64,000 nt of DNA from JAJDXW01 sp965214795 (lineage in GTDB: Bacteria; Pseudomonadota; Gammaproteobacteria; HK1), in contig OZ243976.1 of the NCBI GenBank assembly GCA_965214795.1, positions 2,666,001 through 2,730,000 on the forward strand, in the 5' to 3' direction. This document shows, piece after piece, positions 26,899 to 35,603 of the stretch; position 1 is the first letter of the stretch, and the number at the start of each line of letters is the position of its first letter. A program made the translations under genes and the position numbers. Below the pieces are notes generated by a model. That model was not told the DNA's origin. It was given only the letters and a program-made list of their open reading frames with translations, and did no database searches.

Positions 26899-29800
26899 AT
26901 GGAACGCGGGATCGAGTACTCCGCCCCGATCGGCGACGAGGTCCGGTCCACCACCTGCTACATGTGCGCGTGCCGGTGCGGGATCCGGGTTCACCTCAAG
27001 GACGGCGCGGTCCGCTACATCGAAGGCAATCCGGACCATCCCGTGAACCGCGGCGTGCTCTGCGCGAAGGGCTCCGCCGGCATCATGCAGCACTACTCGC
27101 CGGCGCGGCTCACCCGGCCGCTCCTTCGCACCGGCGAGCGCGGGCGCGGGGAGTTCCGGGAGATCTCGTGGGAGGAGGCGATCCGGACCGCGGTCGAGTG
27201 GCTCCGCCCGCTGCGCGAGAAGGACCCCCGGAAGCTCGCGTTCTTCACCGGGCGCGACCAGAGTCAAGCCCTCACCGGCTGGTGGGCGAGCCGCTTCGGC
27301 ACCCCCAACCACGCTGCCCACGGGGGGTTCTGCTCGGTCAACATGGCCGCCGCCGGGCTCTATTCGATCGGCGCCTCCTTCTGGGAGTTCGGCGAGCCGG
27401 ACTGGGAGCACGCGCAGTGGTTCGTGCTGTTCGGCGTCGCCGAGGACCACGACAGCAACCCCATCAAGCTCGGGCTCGCGAGGCTCAAGGAGCGCGGTGC
27501 GAAGGTGGTCTCGGTCAACCCGGTGCGCACCGGCTACTCCGCGATCGCGGACGAGTGGATCGGCATCACCCCGGGGACGGACGGCCTGCTGGTCCTCTCG
27601 CTCGCCCACGAGTTGCTGCGTTCGGGCCGGGTGGACGCCCGGTACCTCGCCTCGTACACGAACGCGCCGTGGCTCGTGGTGGAGGCCCCGGGGGGGCCGG
27701 AGGACCCGGAGGACGGGCTCTTCGCGCGCGACGGCGAGGGCCGGCCGCTCGTCTGGGATCGCGCCGGGTCCGCCCCTCGCCCCGCCTCGGACCCCGAGGC
27801 GCGGCCGGCGCTCCGGGGCCGCTTCGATCTGCCCGACGGACGGGCCGCACGCCCTGCCTTCGAGCTCCTCGCCCGCCGCGTTCTCGATCCGCGGTACGCG
27901 CCCGCCGCGGTCGCCGCCACCACCGGGGTGCCGGCCGCGACCATCCGGCGGCTCGCGGCCGGGATGGCCCACGCCGCCTTCGAGCGGGCGGTCACCCTCG
28001 ACATCCCCTGGACGGACGTATACGGGCGCCGTCACGAGACGATGACCGGCCGCCCCGTCGCCTTCCACGCGATGCGCGGCATCTCCGCCCACTCCAACGG
28101 CTTCCAGACCTGCCGCGCCCTGCACGTGCTGCAGATGCTCCTCGGCACGGTGGACGCGCCCGGCGGGTTCCGCTACAAGGCGCCGTTCCCGCGGCCGGCC
28201 CCGCCGCCCCAGCTCCCCGCCGGGCGCCCGGAGCAGGTGGAGCCGGGCCGACCCCTGCCCGGCCCTCCCCTCGGCTTCCCGCGGGGGCCGGAGGACCTGC
28301 TGGTGGACGGGGAGGGGCGCCCGGCCCGGATCGACAAGGCGTTCTCCTGGGAGGCTCCCCTCGCCGCGCACGGGATGCTGCACACCGTCATCCGCAACGC
28401 CTGGGCCGCCGACCCCTATCCGATCGACACCCTGTTCCTCTACATGGCCAACATGGCGTGGAACTCGGCCATGAACACCGCCCGCACGGCGGACATGCTC
28501 ACCGACCGCGACCCCGCGACCGGCGAGTACCGCATTCCCCGGTTCGTCTACTGCGACGCCTTCGCTTCGGAGACGGTGGCCTACGCGGACCTGGTGCTCC
28601 CCGACACCACCTACCTCGAGCGCTGGGACTGCATCTCTCTGCTGGACCGGCCCATCGGCTCGGCGGACGGCCCCGCCGACGCCATCCGCCAGCCCGTGAC
28701 GGTCCCGGACCGGGACGTGCGTCCGTTCCAGGACGTGCTGCTGGAGATCGGGGCGCGCCTCGGACTGCCGGGCCTGGTGAACGAGGACGGGAGCCCGCGC
28801 TATCCCGGCGGGTACCCCGACTTCCTCGTCAACCACGAGTACCGCCCCGGGGTCGGCTCCCTCGCGGGGTGGCGCGGCGCGGACGGCGGCTCGAACGGCA
28901 CCGGGGCGCCCAACCCGGACCAGCTCGCGCGCTACGTCGGGAACGACTGCTTCTGGCGGGCCGAGCTCGAGCCGTCGCAGCGGTATTTCAAGCACTTCAA
29001 CCGCGACTATCTGCAATACGCGAAACGCATGGGGTTCCTCGGGTCGGACGGCCCGGTGGTGCTCCAGCTCTACTGCGAGCCGCTCCAGCGCTTCCGGCTC
29101 GCCGCCCGCGGACACGGGGCGGTGCAGCCGCCCGACGAGCACCGCGCGCGGGTCGAGCGCTACTTCGATCCGCTCCCCGTCTGGTACGAGCCCTTCGAGT
29201 CCGCGGCGCAAGGGACGGAAGCAGGGGAGGGAGCGGGTGGAGCGCACCGCGGCGTCCCGGCGGGGACGGCGGACGGCCCGGAGGCGGAGATCGGGGAGGA
29301 AGCCGGCGCGGGGCTGGCGGGGGAGGGCGGCGCGTGGCCGCTCCACGCGGTGACCCAGCGTCCGATGGCGATGTACCACTCGTGGGGCTCGCAGAACGCG
29401 TGGCTCCGCCAGCTTCACGCGAGCAACCGGCTCTACGTCCCGCACCGGGTCGCGGACGAACTGGGGGTCGCGGACGACGACTGGGTGGCGGTGGAGAGCC
29501 GCAACGGCGAAGTGCGGGCGCAGGTGCGCAGGATGCACGCGGTCAACGAGCACACCGTGTGGACCTGGAACGCCATCGGCAAGCGGCGCGGGGCGTGGAA
29601 CCTCGACCCGGACGGGCCGGAGGGCACGCGGGGTTTCCTGCTGAACGACCTCATCGCCGAGTTGCTGCCGGAGCGCGGCGGCTACCGCTACGCGAACGCG
29701 GACCCCATCACGGGGCAGGCGGCCTGGTACGACCTTCGGGTGCGGCTCCGTCCGGCCGACGGCCCGGGAGAGCGGGGGCCGGCGCTCGCTCCGCCCCCCG

Positions 29801-29904
29801 GGACCCCCGCCCGGCCCGCCGTGCTTCGCTTCGGCGAGCAGTTCCGGCGCCGGCGGGGACGGAACGGCCGCGAACCGGGCCGGGTGAGAGGCGGGCGATC
29901 GTGA
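26899..29904 (+). CDS. soeA: Molybdopterin oxidoreductase, SoeA-like sulfite dehydrogenase large subunit
   Basis: 1001 aa. ATG 26899 begins MERGIEYSAPIGDEVRSTTC; the frame is also open into the upstream repeat. The N-terminal [4Fe-4S] motif is C20-x2-C23-x3-C27-x27-C55, exactly the DMSO-reductase family spacing. GGFCSVNMAAAGLYS, YADLVLPDTTYLERWD and QRPMAMYHSWGSQNAWLRQLHASNRLYVP (MopterinGD-binding) follow in order. There is no twin-arginine signal, as expected for cytoplasm-facing SoeABC rather than periplasmic DmsA. The GTGA overlap with the FeS subunit and the SoeC-like gene downstream make sulfite oxidation to sulfate the best hypothesis; other NrfD/DmsC-linked substrates remain possible. 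Confidence 0.82.
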   Translation: MERGIEYSAPIGDEVRSTTCYMCACRCGIRVHLKDGAVRYIEGNPDHPVNRGVLCAKGSAGIMQHYSPARLTRPLLRTGERGRGEFREISWEEAIRTAVEWLRPLREKDPRKLAFFTGRDQSQALTGWWASRFGTPNHAAHGGFCSVNMAAAGLYSIGASFWEFGEPDWEHAQWFVLFGVAEDHDSNPIKLGLARLKERGAKVVSVNPVRTGYSAIADEWIGITPGTDGLLVLSLAHELLRSGRVDARYLASYTNAPWLVVEAPGGPEDPEDGLFARDGEGRPLVWDRAGSAPRPASDPEARPALRGRFDLPDGRAARPAFELLARRVLDPRYAPAAVAATTGVPAATIRRLAAGMAHAAFERAVTLDIPWTDVYGRRHETMTGRPVAFHAMRGISAHSNGFQTCRALHVLQMLLGTVDAPGGFRYKAPFPRPAPPPQLPAGRPEQVEPGRPLPGPPLGFPRGPEDLLVDGEGRPARIDKAFSWEAPLAAHGMLHTVIRNAWAADPYPIDTLFLYMANMAWNSAMNTARTADMLTDRDPATGEYRIPRFVYCDAFASETVAYADLVLPDTTYLERWDCISLLDRPIGSADGPADAIRQPVTVPDRDVRPFQDVLLEIGARLGLPGLVNEDGSPRYPGGYPDFLVNHEYRPGVGSLAGWRGADGGSNGTGAPNPDQLARYVGNDCFWRAELEPSQRYFKHFNRDYLQYAKRMGFLGSDGPVVLQLYCEPLQRFRLAARGHGAVQPPDEHRARVERYFDPLPVWYEPFESAAQGTEAGEGAGGAHRGVPAGTADGPEAEIGEEAGAGLAGEGGAWPLHAVTQRPMAMYHSWGSQNAWLRQLHASNRLYVPHRVADELGVADDDWVAVESRNGEVRAQVRRMHAVNEHTVWTWNAIGKRRGAWNLDPDGPEGTRGFLLNDLIAELLPERGGYRYANADPITGQAAWYDLRVRLRPADGPGERGPALAPPPGTPARPAVLRFGEQFRRRRGRNGREPGRVRGGRS

Positions 29905-30671
29905 CCGCGCTCCCCGATTCGACCGCGCGGCGCCTCGGGCTCGTCATCGATCTGGACACCTGCGTCGGCTGCCACGCCTGCGTCGTCCACTGCAAGGAGT
30001 GGAACACGGGTGGCTACCCGGCGCCGCTCTCCGATGACGATCCCTACGGCCCCGGTCCGAGCGGAACCTGGCTCAACCGGGTGCACTCCTACGAGGTCGA
30101 GGCGCCCGGCCGGGCCCCGCGGGTCGTGCATTTCCCGAAGTCGTGCCTGCACTGCGAGGACGCGCCCTGCGTGACCGTGTGTCCGACGGGGGCCTCCTAC
30201 CAGCGTGCGGAGGACGGGATCGTGCTCGTGGACGAGGACCTGTGCATCGGCTGCAAGCTCTGCGCCTGGGCCTGTCCGTACGGGGCGCGCGAGTTCGACG
30301 CCCCGACCGGGGTGATGAAGAAGTGCACCCTGTGCATCGACCGCATCTACAACGAGCACCTTGCGGACCCGGTGCCCGCGTGCGTATCGACGTGTCCGGC
30401 CCGCGCCCGGCACTTCGGGGATCTCGCCGACCCCGGGTCGGAGGTCTCGCGGCTGGTGGCCGAGCGGGGCGGATACGAGCTGATGCCGGAGACGGGATGC
30501 CGGCCCACCAACCGCTATCTTCCCCCGCGCGCGTCCGCGCCGGGGGCGCTTGCGGGCCCCGCCGGCGCCGGCGGCGGAGAGGGAGGGGAGGCGCCCGTCC
30601 CGCCGCTCCCGGACGCGCCGGCCGAAGGCGGCTTCCTCGGCTGGATCGACCGGCTCCTCTCGGACGGCTGA
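29901..30671 (+). CDS. soeB: Four-cluster ferredoxin subunit, SoeB-like
   Basis: 256 aa from GTG 29901, overlapping the soeA stop. Four cysteine groups are visible: CVGCHACVVHC (21-31), CLHCEDAPCVTVC, CIGCKLCAWACPYG, and CTLCIDR..CVSTC, enough for four [4Fe-4S] clusters as in DmsB/PsrB/SoeB. It has no signal peptide. A Pro/Gly/Ala-rich tail of about 40 residues ends GGFLGWIDRLLSDG. It passes electrons between the molybdenum subunit and the membrane anchor. Confidence 0.88.
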   Translation: MTALPDSTARRLGLVIDLDTCVGCHACVVHCKEWNTGGYPAPLSDDDPYGPGPSGTWLNRVHSYEVEAPGRAPRVVHFPKSCLHCEDAPCVTVCPTGASYQRAEDGIVLVDEDLCIGCKLCAWACPYGAREFDAPTGVMKKCTLCIDRIYNEHLADPVPACVSTCPARARHFGDLADPGSEVSRLVAERGGYELMPETGCRPTNRYLPPRASAPGALAGPAGAGGGEGGEAPVPPLPDAPAEGGFLGWIDRLLSDG

Positions 30672-31786
30672 GGACCCTCGGGAAGAATGGCGCGTCCGGC
30701 CTGTGAGTGAGCGCGACGCAAGGAGAGGGTCGGTGATCGTCAACATCGAGCGGGAAGGACCGTTTGCCGCGGGAGAAGCGGTTGAACCGAACCGCGCTAC
30801 GGACTTCGGCGTCCGTCAACCGTACGGTTCCGAGCCGGTTTACGGTGAAAACACGCTTCTCCATATCGGGAAGGCAGATGGACAACATCCCGGTGCCCGG
30901 ATCGGTCAACGTGAATCTCGGCCTGATGCTTGGGCCGGTTCAGCCGCCACCGTCCTGGTCGGCCGCCTTGCCGGTGAATGTCAGCCGAACAACGATGCGT
31001 GGGGAGAACACATCGGATCGGCGGAGAGTCTCTTGATATACGCTCACCACCCGGCCTGGAACGCTGAAACATGTCAAAGACCGCGGGGAAAATGGCAGGC
31101 GCCGCGTTCTCGATCCGGCAATTCTCATTTTGCTCGTCGGGTCCCGCCGCAGGATCGGCACGACCGTCGATCCGCCCCGAATCGAGTCGCAAGGAGAAGA
31201 CGGCTTGCGGCTCAGGGTGAAGTCAGGCGCCAAAGTGGGAACTGCTGTTCTCGACCGGGGGAATTTCGGCAGGCTGCTTCCGGAAGTCTCCATGGCTCGC
31301 TGCCAATACACCACCGGCAACCGTCCGCCTTGCAGCCTGGCCAAGGCCGATCTGTTCCCGGATGTCCCTGATGGCCGCCGGTCAGCTTGGATCCTTGATG
31401 CAGGATCTTTTCCTTCAGTTGACGATGACTTCGGGCGAAGGGGTCCGAGATCGAAATAGCTATTTGATTTTATTGGATATAATCGAGAAAATAAATCAGT
31501 CTTGGGGGCACCGACCAGCATCCCCCGAATCATCTTTACGGATTATCCGCGGCTCCAATCCGGGCGCGGACAGCGCTCTCGCAGGGCGAGCCAAACGACG
31601 CAGCGGCACCGCAACGGCCAGAGGCCGTAAAGCGGGATGTCCCGTCCCGTCCTGGCAACCTGGCGGTCCATGAACAGGAAGAGGAACAACGTATCCGTAT
31701 CCACCCGCGGCCTCGCATCGCCGCCGCCGCCGCGGGCGTGCCCCCCGCGGGCGGGCATTGCCGGCGTCCGGCGCTGAGCGTGTGTC
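30672..31786 (+). other. 1.1-kb spacer splitting soeB from soeC
   Basis: No gene can be supported on either strand. It contains a family A element (31116-31247) and an unusually AT-rich patch (about 31440-31545, TTGATTTTATTGGATATAAT) that differs sharply from the surrounding GC content. Several short open frames exist but none has recognisable composition. Such a gap is odd inside a three-subunit enzyme operon and is best read as acquired DNA. Confidence 0.6.
31116..31247 (-). mobile_element. Family A element, copy 5 (132 bp, reverse)
   Basis: It begins CGGCAATTCTCATTTTG and ends AAAGTGGGAACTGCTG. The flanks TTCTCGATC (31107-31115) and TTCTCGACC (31248-31256) are a 9-bp duplication with one mismatch, indicating an older insertion. 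One 12-bp unit is present. Confidence 0.85.
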
Positions 31787-32773
31787 GTGCACCCCGCCTA
31801 CTCCATCGTCTTCTTCACCACCGCGTCGGGCGCCGGCTACGGGCTCCTGTTCCTGCTCGGGTTCACGGCGGTGCTGAACGCGCCCGCGGCCGGCGCGTTC
31901 GCGGCGGGGGCCGGCTTTGCCCTCGCCCTCGCCCTCGCCCTCGTTCTGGTGAGCGCGGGCCTCGTCTCCTCCGCCTTTCACCTCGGACGGCCGGAACGCG
32001 CCCTCCGGGCGTTCACCCAGTGGCGGACCTCGTGGCTCTCGCGCGAGGCGTGCCTCGCCGCCGCCACCTACGTGCCCGCGGTGCTGCTCGGCGCCGGATG
32101 GTGGTTCGGGGATCCGGGCGGCAACTGGCGGTATCTCGGCCTTCCGCTCGCGGTCGGGGCTGCCGCCACGGTGTACTCGACCGCGATGATCTACCGGAGC
32201 CTCGCGGCCGTCCCGCGCTGGTCGACGGCCTGGGTACCGGTCAACTATCTCACCTTGGCGGCAGCGAGCGGCGCCGTATGGCTCGCCCTGGTTGCGGCCC
32301 TCTCCGGCTTCGAGGCGTCCGCGCCCGCGGGTGCGGCGGCAGTGCTGATCGCCGTCGCGGCGGCGGCCAAGGGAGGATACTGGAATGCGGTCGACCACCT
32401 GTCCGCGCAGAGCACGATCGAGAGCGCGACCGGGCTCGACCGGCTCGGTCGCGGGGCGCGGGTCCACGTTCTCGACCCACCCCACACCGAGCCGAACTGG
32501 CTGCAACGGGAGATGGGCTATCGGGTGGCGCGCCGCCACGCCCGCAAGTTGCGCGCGATGACCTGGGGGCTCGCCTTCGTCCTGCCGGGGGTGCTGTGCC
32601 TTGCGGCGTGGTTCGGGTCCGGGTCCGGGGGCGGGCTCGGCGGGGCGGCGGCCGGCGCCGCGCTCGGCATCGCCGCGGTGAGCGCGAGCGCGGGGACCCT
32701 GCTCGAACGGTGGCTCTTCTTCGCCGAGGCCGAGCACAAGGTGACCCTCTACTACGGCAACCAGCGCGTCTGA
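31787..32773 (+). CDS. soeC: DmsC-family membrane anchor, SoeC-like
   Basis: 328 aa from GTG 31787, eight predicted helices. The opening HPAYSIVFFTTASGAGYG and the loop SSAFHLGRPERALRAFTQWRTSWLSREA are characteristic of the DmsC/SoeC group that anchors molybdenum enzymes and reduces or oxidises quinone. RWSTAWVPVNYLTLAAASGA and the C-terminal LERWLFFAEAEHKVTLYYG are also typical. A hexamer repeat (CTCGCC) encodes an Ala-Leu run in helix 2. The 1.1-kb distance to soeB suggests separate or reduced expression of the anchor. Confidence 0.85.
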   Translation: MHPAYSIVFFTTASGAGYGLLFLLGFTAVLNAPAAGAFAAGAGFALALALALVLVSAGLVSSAFHLGRPERALRAFTQWRTSWLSREACLAAATYVPAVLLGAGWWFGDPGGNWRYLGLPLAVGAAATVYSTAMIYRSLAAVPRWSTAWVPVNYLTLAAASGAVWLALVAALSGFEASAPAGAAAVLIAVAAAAKGGYWNAVDHLSAQSTIESATGLDRLGRGARVHVLDPPHTEPNWLQREMGYRVARRHARKLRAMTWGLAFVLPGVLCLAAWFGSGSGGGLGGAAAGAALGIAAVSASAGTLLERWLFFAEAEHKVTLYYGNQRV

Positions 32774-32793
32774 CGTTCCGTCCGTTCCCCGCA

Positions 32794-32882
32794 GGTCGGA
32801 TTAGCGCAACGTAATCCGACAGCAAGGGGTCGGCACGAGCGCCGGCCGGTTGTCGGGTTACGCCTTCGGCTAGTCCGACCTC
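32794..32882. repeat. REP/BIME-like inverted pair
   Basis: GTCGGATTA (32795-32803) and TAATCCGAC (32812-32820) form a perfect hairpin. A second imperfect palindrome GTCGGGTTACGCC..GGCTAGTCCGAC lies at about 32853-32879. The outer arms AGGTCGGATTAGC and GCTAGTCCGACCT also pair with each other. Such palindromic pairs commonly follow operons in Proteobacteria. A half-site (GCGTAATCCGAT) recurs at 45999. Confidence 0.7.
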
Positions 32883-33004
32883 ATACGTAGGTTCTTAAGC
32901 CGTTCAGGCCGTGAAATCCGGACCGTGGGACGCGCCAAAGGACCGATCGCAGGCTGTTATGGCCGCTTCAACCTCGCCCAATCGGCTTAAGTACCTAGTA
33001 TGAG
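32880..33004. repeat. Inverted-repeat element D (about 125 bp)
   Basis: The arm at 32880-32902 (CTCATACGTAGGTTCTTAAG then CCG) is mirrored at 32983-33004 (CGGCTTAAGTACCTAGTATG then AG) with one mismatch and one gap over about 23 bp. The pairing may extend outward (GTCCGAC / GCCCGAC). The centre is unique. No target duplication is clear. It may be another MITE or a folded leader ahead of the amidase; the region 33005-33242 shows nothing else. Confidence 0.55.
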
Positions 33005-33242
33005 CCCGACCTACCGGGGGCTCCGCGTAGGCACGACAGGCAGCAAGCGGCAGCACGTGTGTGTGTCCATCCCGGCTCCGCGTCCGAGCGGCGCCGGCAA
33101 CGGTGCTACATTTCGGGAGATCGGAACCGGCTGGGTTCGGTCCGGTACGGATCGTCCTGCGCTTCGGACCGAGGCTGAGCCCGGCGTGCGGCCGGGCCCC
33201 CGGCGTGGCCGGATCGGAACCCGCCCAGGGAGAACGCGAACC

Positions 33243-34685
33243 ATGGAACCGGCCTTTCAAAGCGCGGCGGCGCTTGCCGCCGAGCTCCGGGAGCGGCGGA
33301 TCGGCTGCCTCGAGCTGCTCGAATACTTCATCGCCCGGGTCGAACGGTTCAACCCGGCTCTGAACGCCATCGTGGTGTTCGACTTCGAGCGGGCCCGCGA
33401 GCGGGCTCGCGAGGCGGATGCGGCGCTCGCCCGAGGCGAGGCATGGGGGCCGCTTCACGGTCTGCCCATGACCGTCAAGGACTCCTATGACGTCGTTGGT
33501 CTTCCCACCACCTGGGGGGTGCCCGAGCTGCGCGACAACATCGCGCGGACGAACGCGGTGGCCGTGGAGCGGTTGCTCGCGGCCGGGGCGGTCATCTTCG
33601 GCAAGACCAACGTGCCCTACAACCTCGCCGATTTTCAGAGCTACAACGAGATCTACGGCACCACCAACAACCCTTGGGACCTCGACCTCGTACCCGGCGG
33701 GTCTTCCGGCGGGGCGGCGGCGGCCCTCGCGGCCGGGCTCACCGGACTCGAGGCCGGGAGCGACATCGGGGGCTCCATCCGCAACCCCGCCCACTATTGC
33801 GGCGTATACGGGCACAAGCCGACGTGGGGAGTCCTGCCGCTCCGGGGGCACGCCAAGCCCGGGGGGCTCGCCCCGACGGACATCTCGGTCATCGGGCCCC
33901 TCGCGCGCGACGCGGGGGACCTCGCCCTCGCCCTCGACGTGATGGCGGGCCCGGACCGCATCGAGGCGAACGGCTGGAAGCTCGATCTTCCGAGGCCGGA
34001 CGGCCGCCGCCCCGCCGACTGGCGGATCGCGGTGTGGGCGGACGACGAATTCTGTCCGGTGGACCATGCGGTTCGCGACGCGGTCCTCCGGGCGGCCGAC
34101 GCCCTCCGCGCGGCGGGGGCCGGCGTCGACTACGAAGCCCGCCCCGGGTTCGACCCGGCGGAGGCGGAGGAGGTCTACATGGGGCTCCTCCAGAGCGCAC
34201 TCTCGGCGCGGCACGGCGACGAGGAGTTCCGGAAGACGCTGGATCGGGTCGCCCGGCTGGGGGACGACGACTCCCCGCGGGCGCGGCGTCTTCGGGCCGG
34301 GGCGATGCACCACCGCGACTGGATCCTGACCCACGAGCGCCGCACCCGGCTGCGCTGGGAGTGGCGGGAGTTCTTCGACGGGTTCGATGCGCTCCTGTGC
34401 CCGATCGCCTGCATTCCGGCCTTCCCTCACGACCAGCAGCGCGACATGGACGCCCGCCGGATCACCGTCAACGGAGAGAGCCGCGCCTACTGGGATCAGC
34501 TCTTCTGGGCGGGACTCACGGGCGTCGCGTTCCTTCCCGCCACGGTCGTGCCCGCCGCCTCCGAGGGACTTCCCATCGGGGTGCAGATCGTGGGGCCGGA
34601 GGGAGGAGACTACGCGACGATCGAGATCGCCCGTCAGATCGGAGGACCGAGCGGGGGGTTCCGCCCTCCGCCCGGGTACTCTTGA
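33243..34685 (+). CDS. Amidase-signature enzyme
   Basis: 480 aa from ATG 33243. The Ser-Ser-Lys triad of the amidase signature family is visible: K79 in GLPMTVKDSYDV, the serine pair S154/S155 in PGGSSGGAAAALAAG, and nucleophile S178 in GSDIGGSIRNPAHYCGVYGHKPTWG. Length fits acylamidases. The C-terminal half (WREFFDGFDALLCPI..FLPATVVPA) closes the domain. Gln/Asn amidotransferase function is unlikely because gatB/gatC are absent, and a catabolic acylamidase is likelier. Its TGA stop is shared with the first bases of the family B repeat. Confidence 0.87.
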   Translation: MEPAFQSAAALAAELRERRIGCLELLEYFIARVERFNPALNAIVVFDFERARERAREADAALARGEAWGPLHGLPMTVKDSYDVVGLPTTWGVPELRDNIARTNAVAVERLLAAGAVIFGKTNVPYNLADFQSYNEIYGTTNNPWDLDLVPGGSSGGAAAALAAGLTGLEAGSDIGGSIRNPAHYCGVYGHKPTWGVLPLRGHAKPGGLAPTDISVIGPLARDAGDLALALDVMAGPDRIEANGWKLDLPRPDGRRPADWRIAVWADDEFCPVDHAVRDAVLRAADALRAAGAGVDYEARPGFDPAEAEEVYMGLLQSALSARHGDEEFRKTLDRVARLGDDDSPRARRLRAGAMHHRDWILTHERRTRLRWEWREFFDGFDALLCPIACIPAFPHDQQRDMDARRITVNGESRAYWDQLFWAGLTGVAFLPATVVPAASEGLPIGVQIVGPEGGDYATIEIARQIGGPSGGFRPPPGYS

Positions 34686-35162
34686 CCCGAAAAATCACCG
34701 ACTTCCCGCTGCGGCCGCCCATCCGCTCGCGGTCGCGGGCCGTACTCCCGCAAGCCGCTTCGACCGCGCGCGCCAGTGCTGCCCATGCCCCACGTCTCCT
34801 CGCTGGGCTTCATGCGCGGCGTATCATGGAAGTCATTGTTTTCCGGCCTTTTGCTTTTTCCGTGAACGGCGCATCGAATGACAAATCAGTCCCTGGCCGG
34901 TCCCGATGCCGCCGAGGCCCGACGAGTCTGGCTTGGGCAGTCATCGGCAGATAGGGCAGATAGATTGCAAGCACTTGAATTGATATGAATTATTCATATT
35001 CAAAGTCCAGCGAAGAGATGTGGGGCACGGGCAGCGCCAGTGTCGACTACGTCTTCAGCCGCGCGCACGCGCTCTCTCGGTCCGTGCGGCCCGCTCCTCC
35101 ATGAGATCGTGGGGCATCCCGGCTCCCTCGCCTCGCGACGAAAGTCGGTGATTTTTTCGGGT
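34685..35162 (-). repeat. Family B repeat, interrupted by element C
   Basis: The outer ends are ACCCGAAAAATCACC (34685 on) and GGTGATTTTTTCGGGT (to 35162). Between them is the B sequence in reverse orientation, cut at 34778/35035 by a foreign 256-bp element. Removing that insert and one copy of its 8-bp duplication restores a continuous B element of about 214 bp. The stop codon of the amidase overlaps the first base of the element. Confidence 0.88.
34779..35034. mobile_element. Element C: 256-bp MITE nested inside repeat B
   Basis: Terminal inverted repeats of 28 bp lie at 34779-34806 and 35007-35034, matching at 25 of 28 positions (starting CTGCCCATGCCCCAC and ending GTGGGGCACGGGCAG). The flanks carry a perfect 8-bp duplication CGCCAGTG at 34771-34778 and 35035-35042. 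The inside is AT-richer, includes the palindrome GAATTATTC, and has no transposase. This is direct evidence of transposition into an existing repeat. Confidence 0.93.
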
Positions 35163-35603
35163 GAGCGGGGCGCCGCCCGCCGGCGCGGTCCTTCGCGCCT
35201 CCGGCGTAGAGCCTGGCCTGCGGCCATCGCTTGACGGCCATCGCACCGGCCGTCCGGGGTCGGACCGCGTTGCGGCCATCCGGCCTCGCCGGGACCGGAG
35301 CCGCAGCGGGAGTCGACCCTGAAACCCGGGTTCCGGCGACCGCGCCACGGCTGTTCCGCTCGGCCCGAGCGCCGTCTTGCCGTCTCCGGCGAGCTTCCGG
35401 GGTCGCTGGTTCATCGTGACCCCGGCACGGCCGAGCATTGCGGGCATTCGGATAAATCCTTTGTTTTTTTGAATAGTGGAGTGGAAACGACAGGGGGGGG
35501 GTGGCGGGCCCGGGTGGCGGGCCCGGCTTGACACCCCGCCGACCGCCCGGCCACACTTGGAATCGAAGTCCGAAGGCAATCAATAGAATTCCGGGAGGAA
35601 AGC
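35163..35603 (+). other. Leader region of the peptide transporter
   Basis: No gene. A 13-bp direct repeat (GGTGGCGGGCCCG, two copies at about 35500-35525) precedes a candidate -35 TTGACA at 35528-35533; the matching -10 (CACACT about 18 bases on) is weak. GGGAGGAAAGC just before 35604 is a strong ribosome site. An AT-rich patch lies at 35448-35480. Confidence 0.4.

Noticed and set aside
25300..29553. A 1417-codon minus-strand frame opposite soeA and across the enolase-family gene
   Set aside because: It reads antisense through soeA and through family A repeats. Composition is Arg/Pro/Gly-rich and contradicts the clear SoeA motifs on the plus strand.
30764..31533. Small frames on both strands in the soeB-soeC spacer
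   Set aside because: They overlap each other, include the family A element, and show no domain or ribosome site.
35528..35556. A strong sigma-70 promoter before the peptide transporter
   Set aside because: The TTGACA is exact but the -10 region is weak. It is mentioned only as a candidate within the leader entry.
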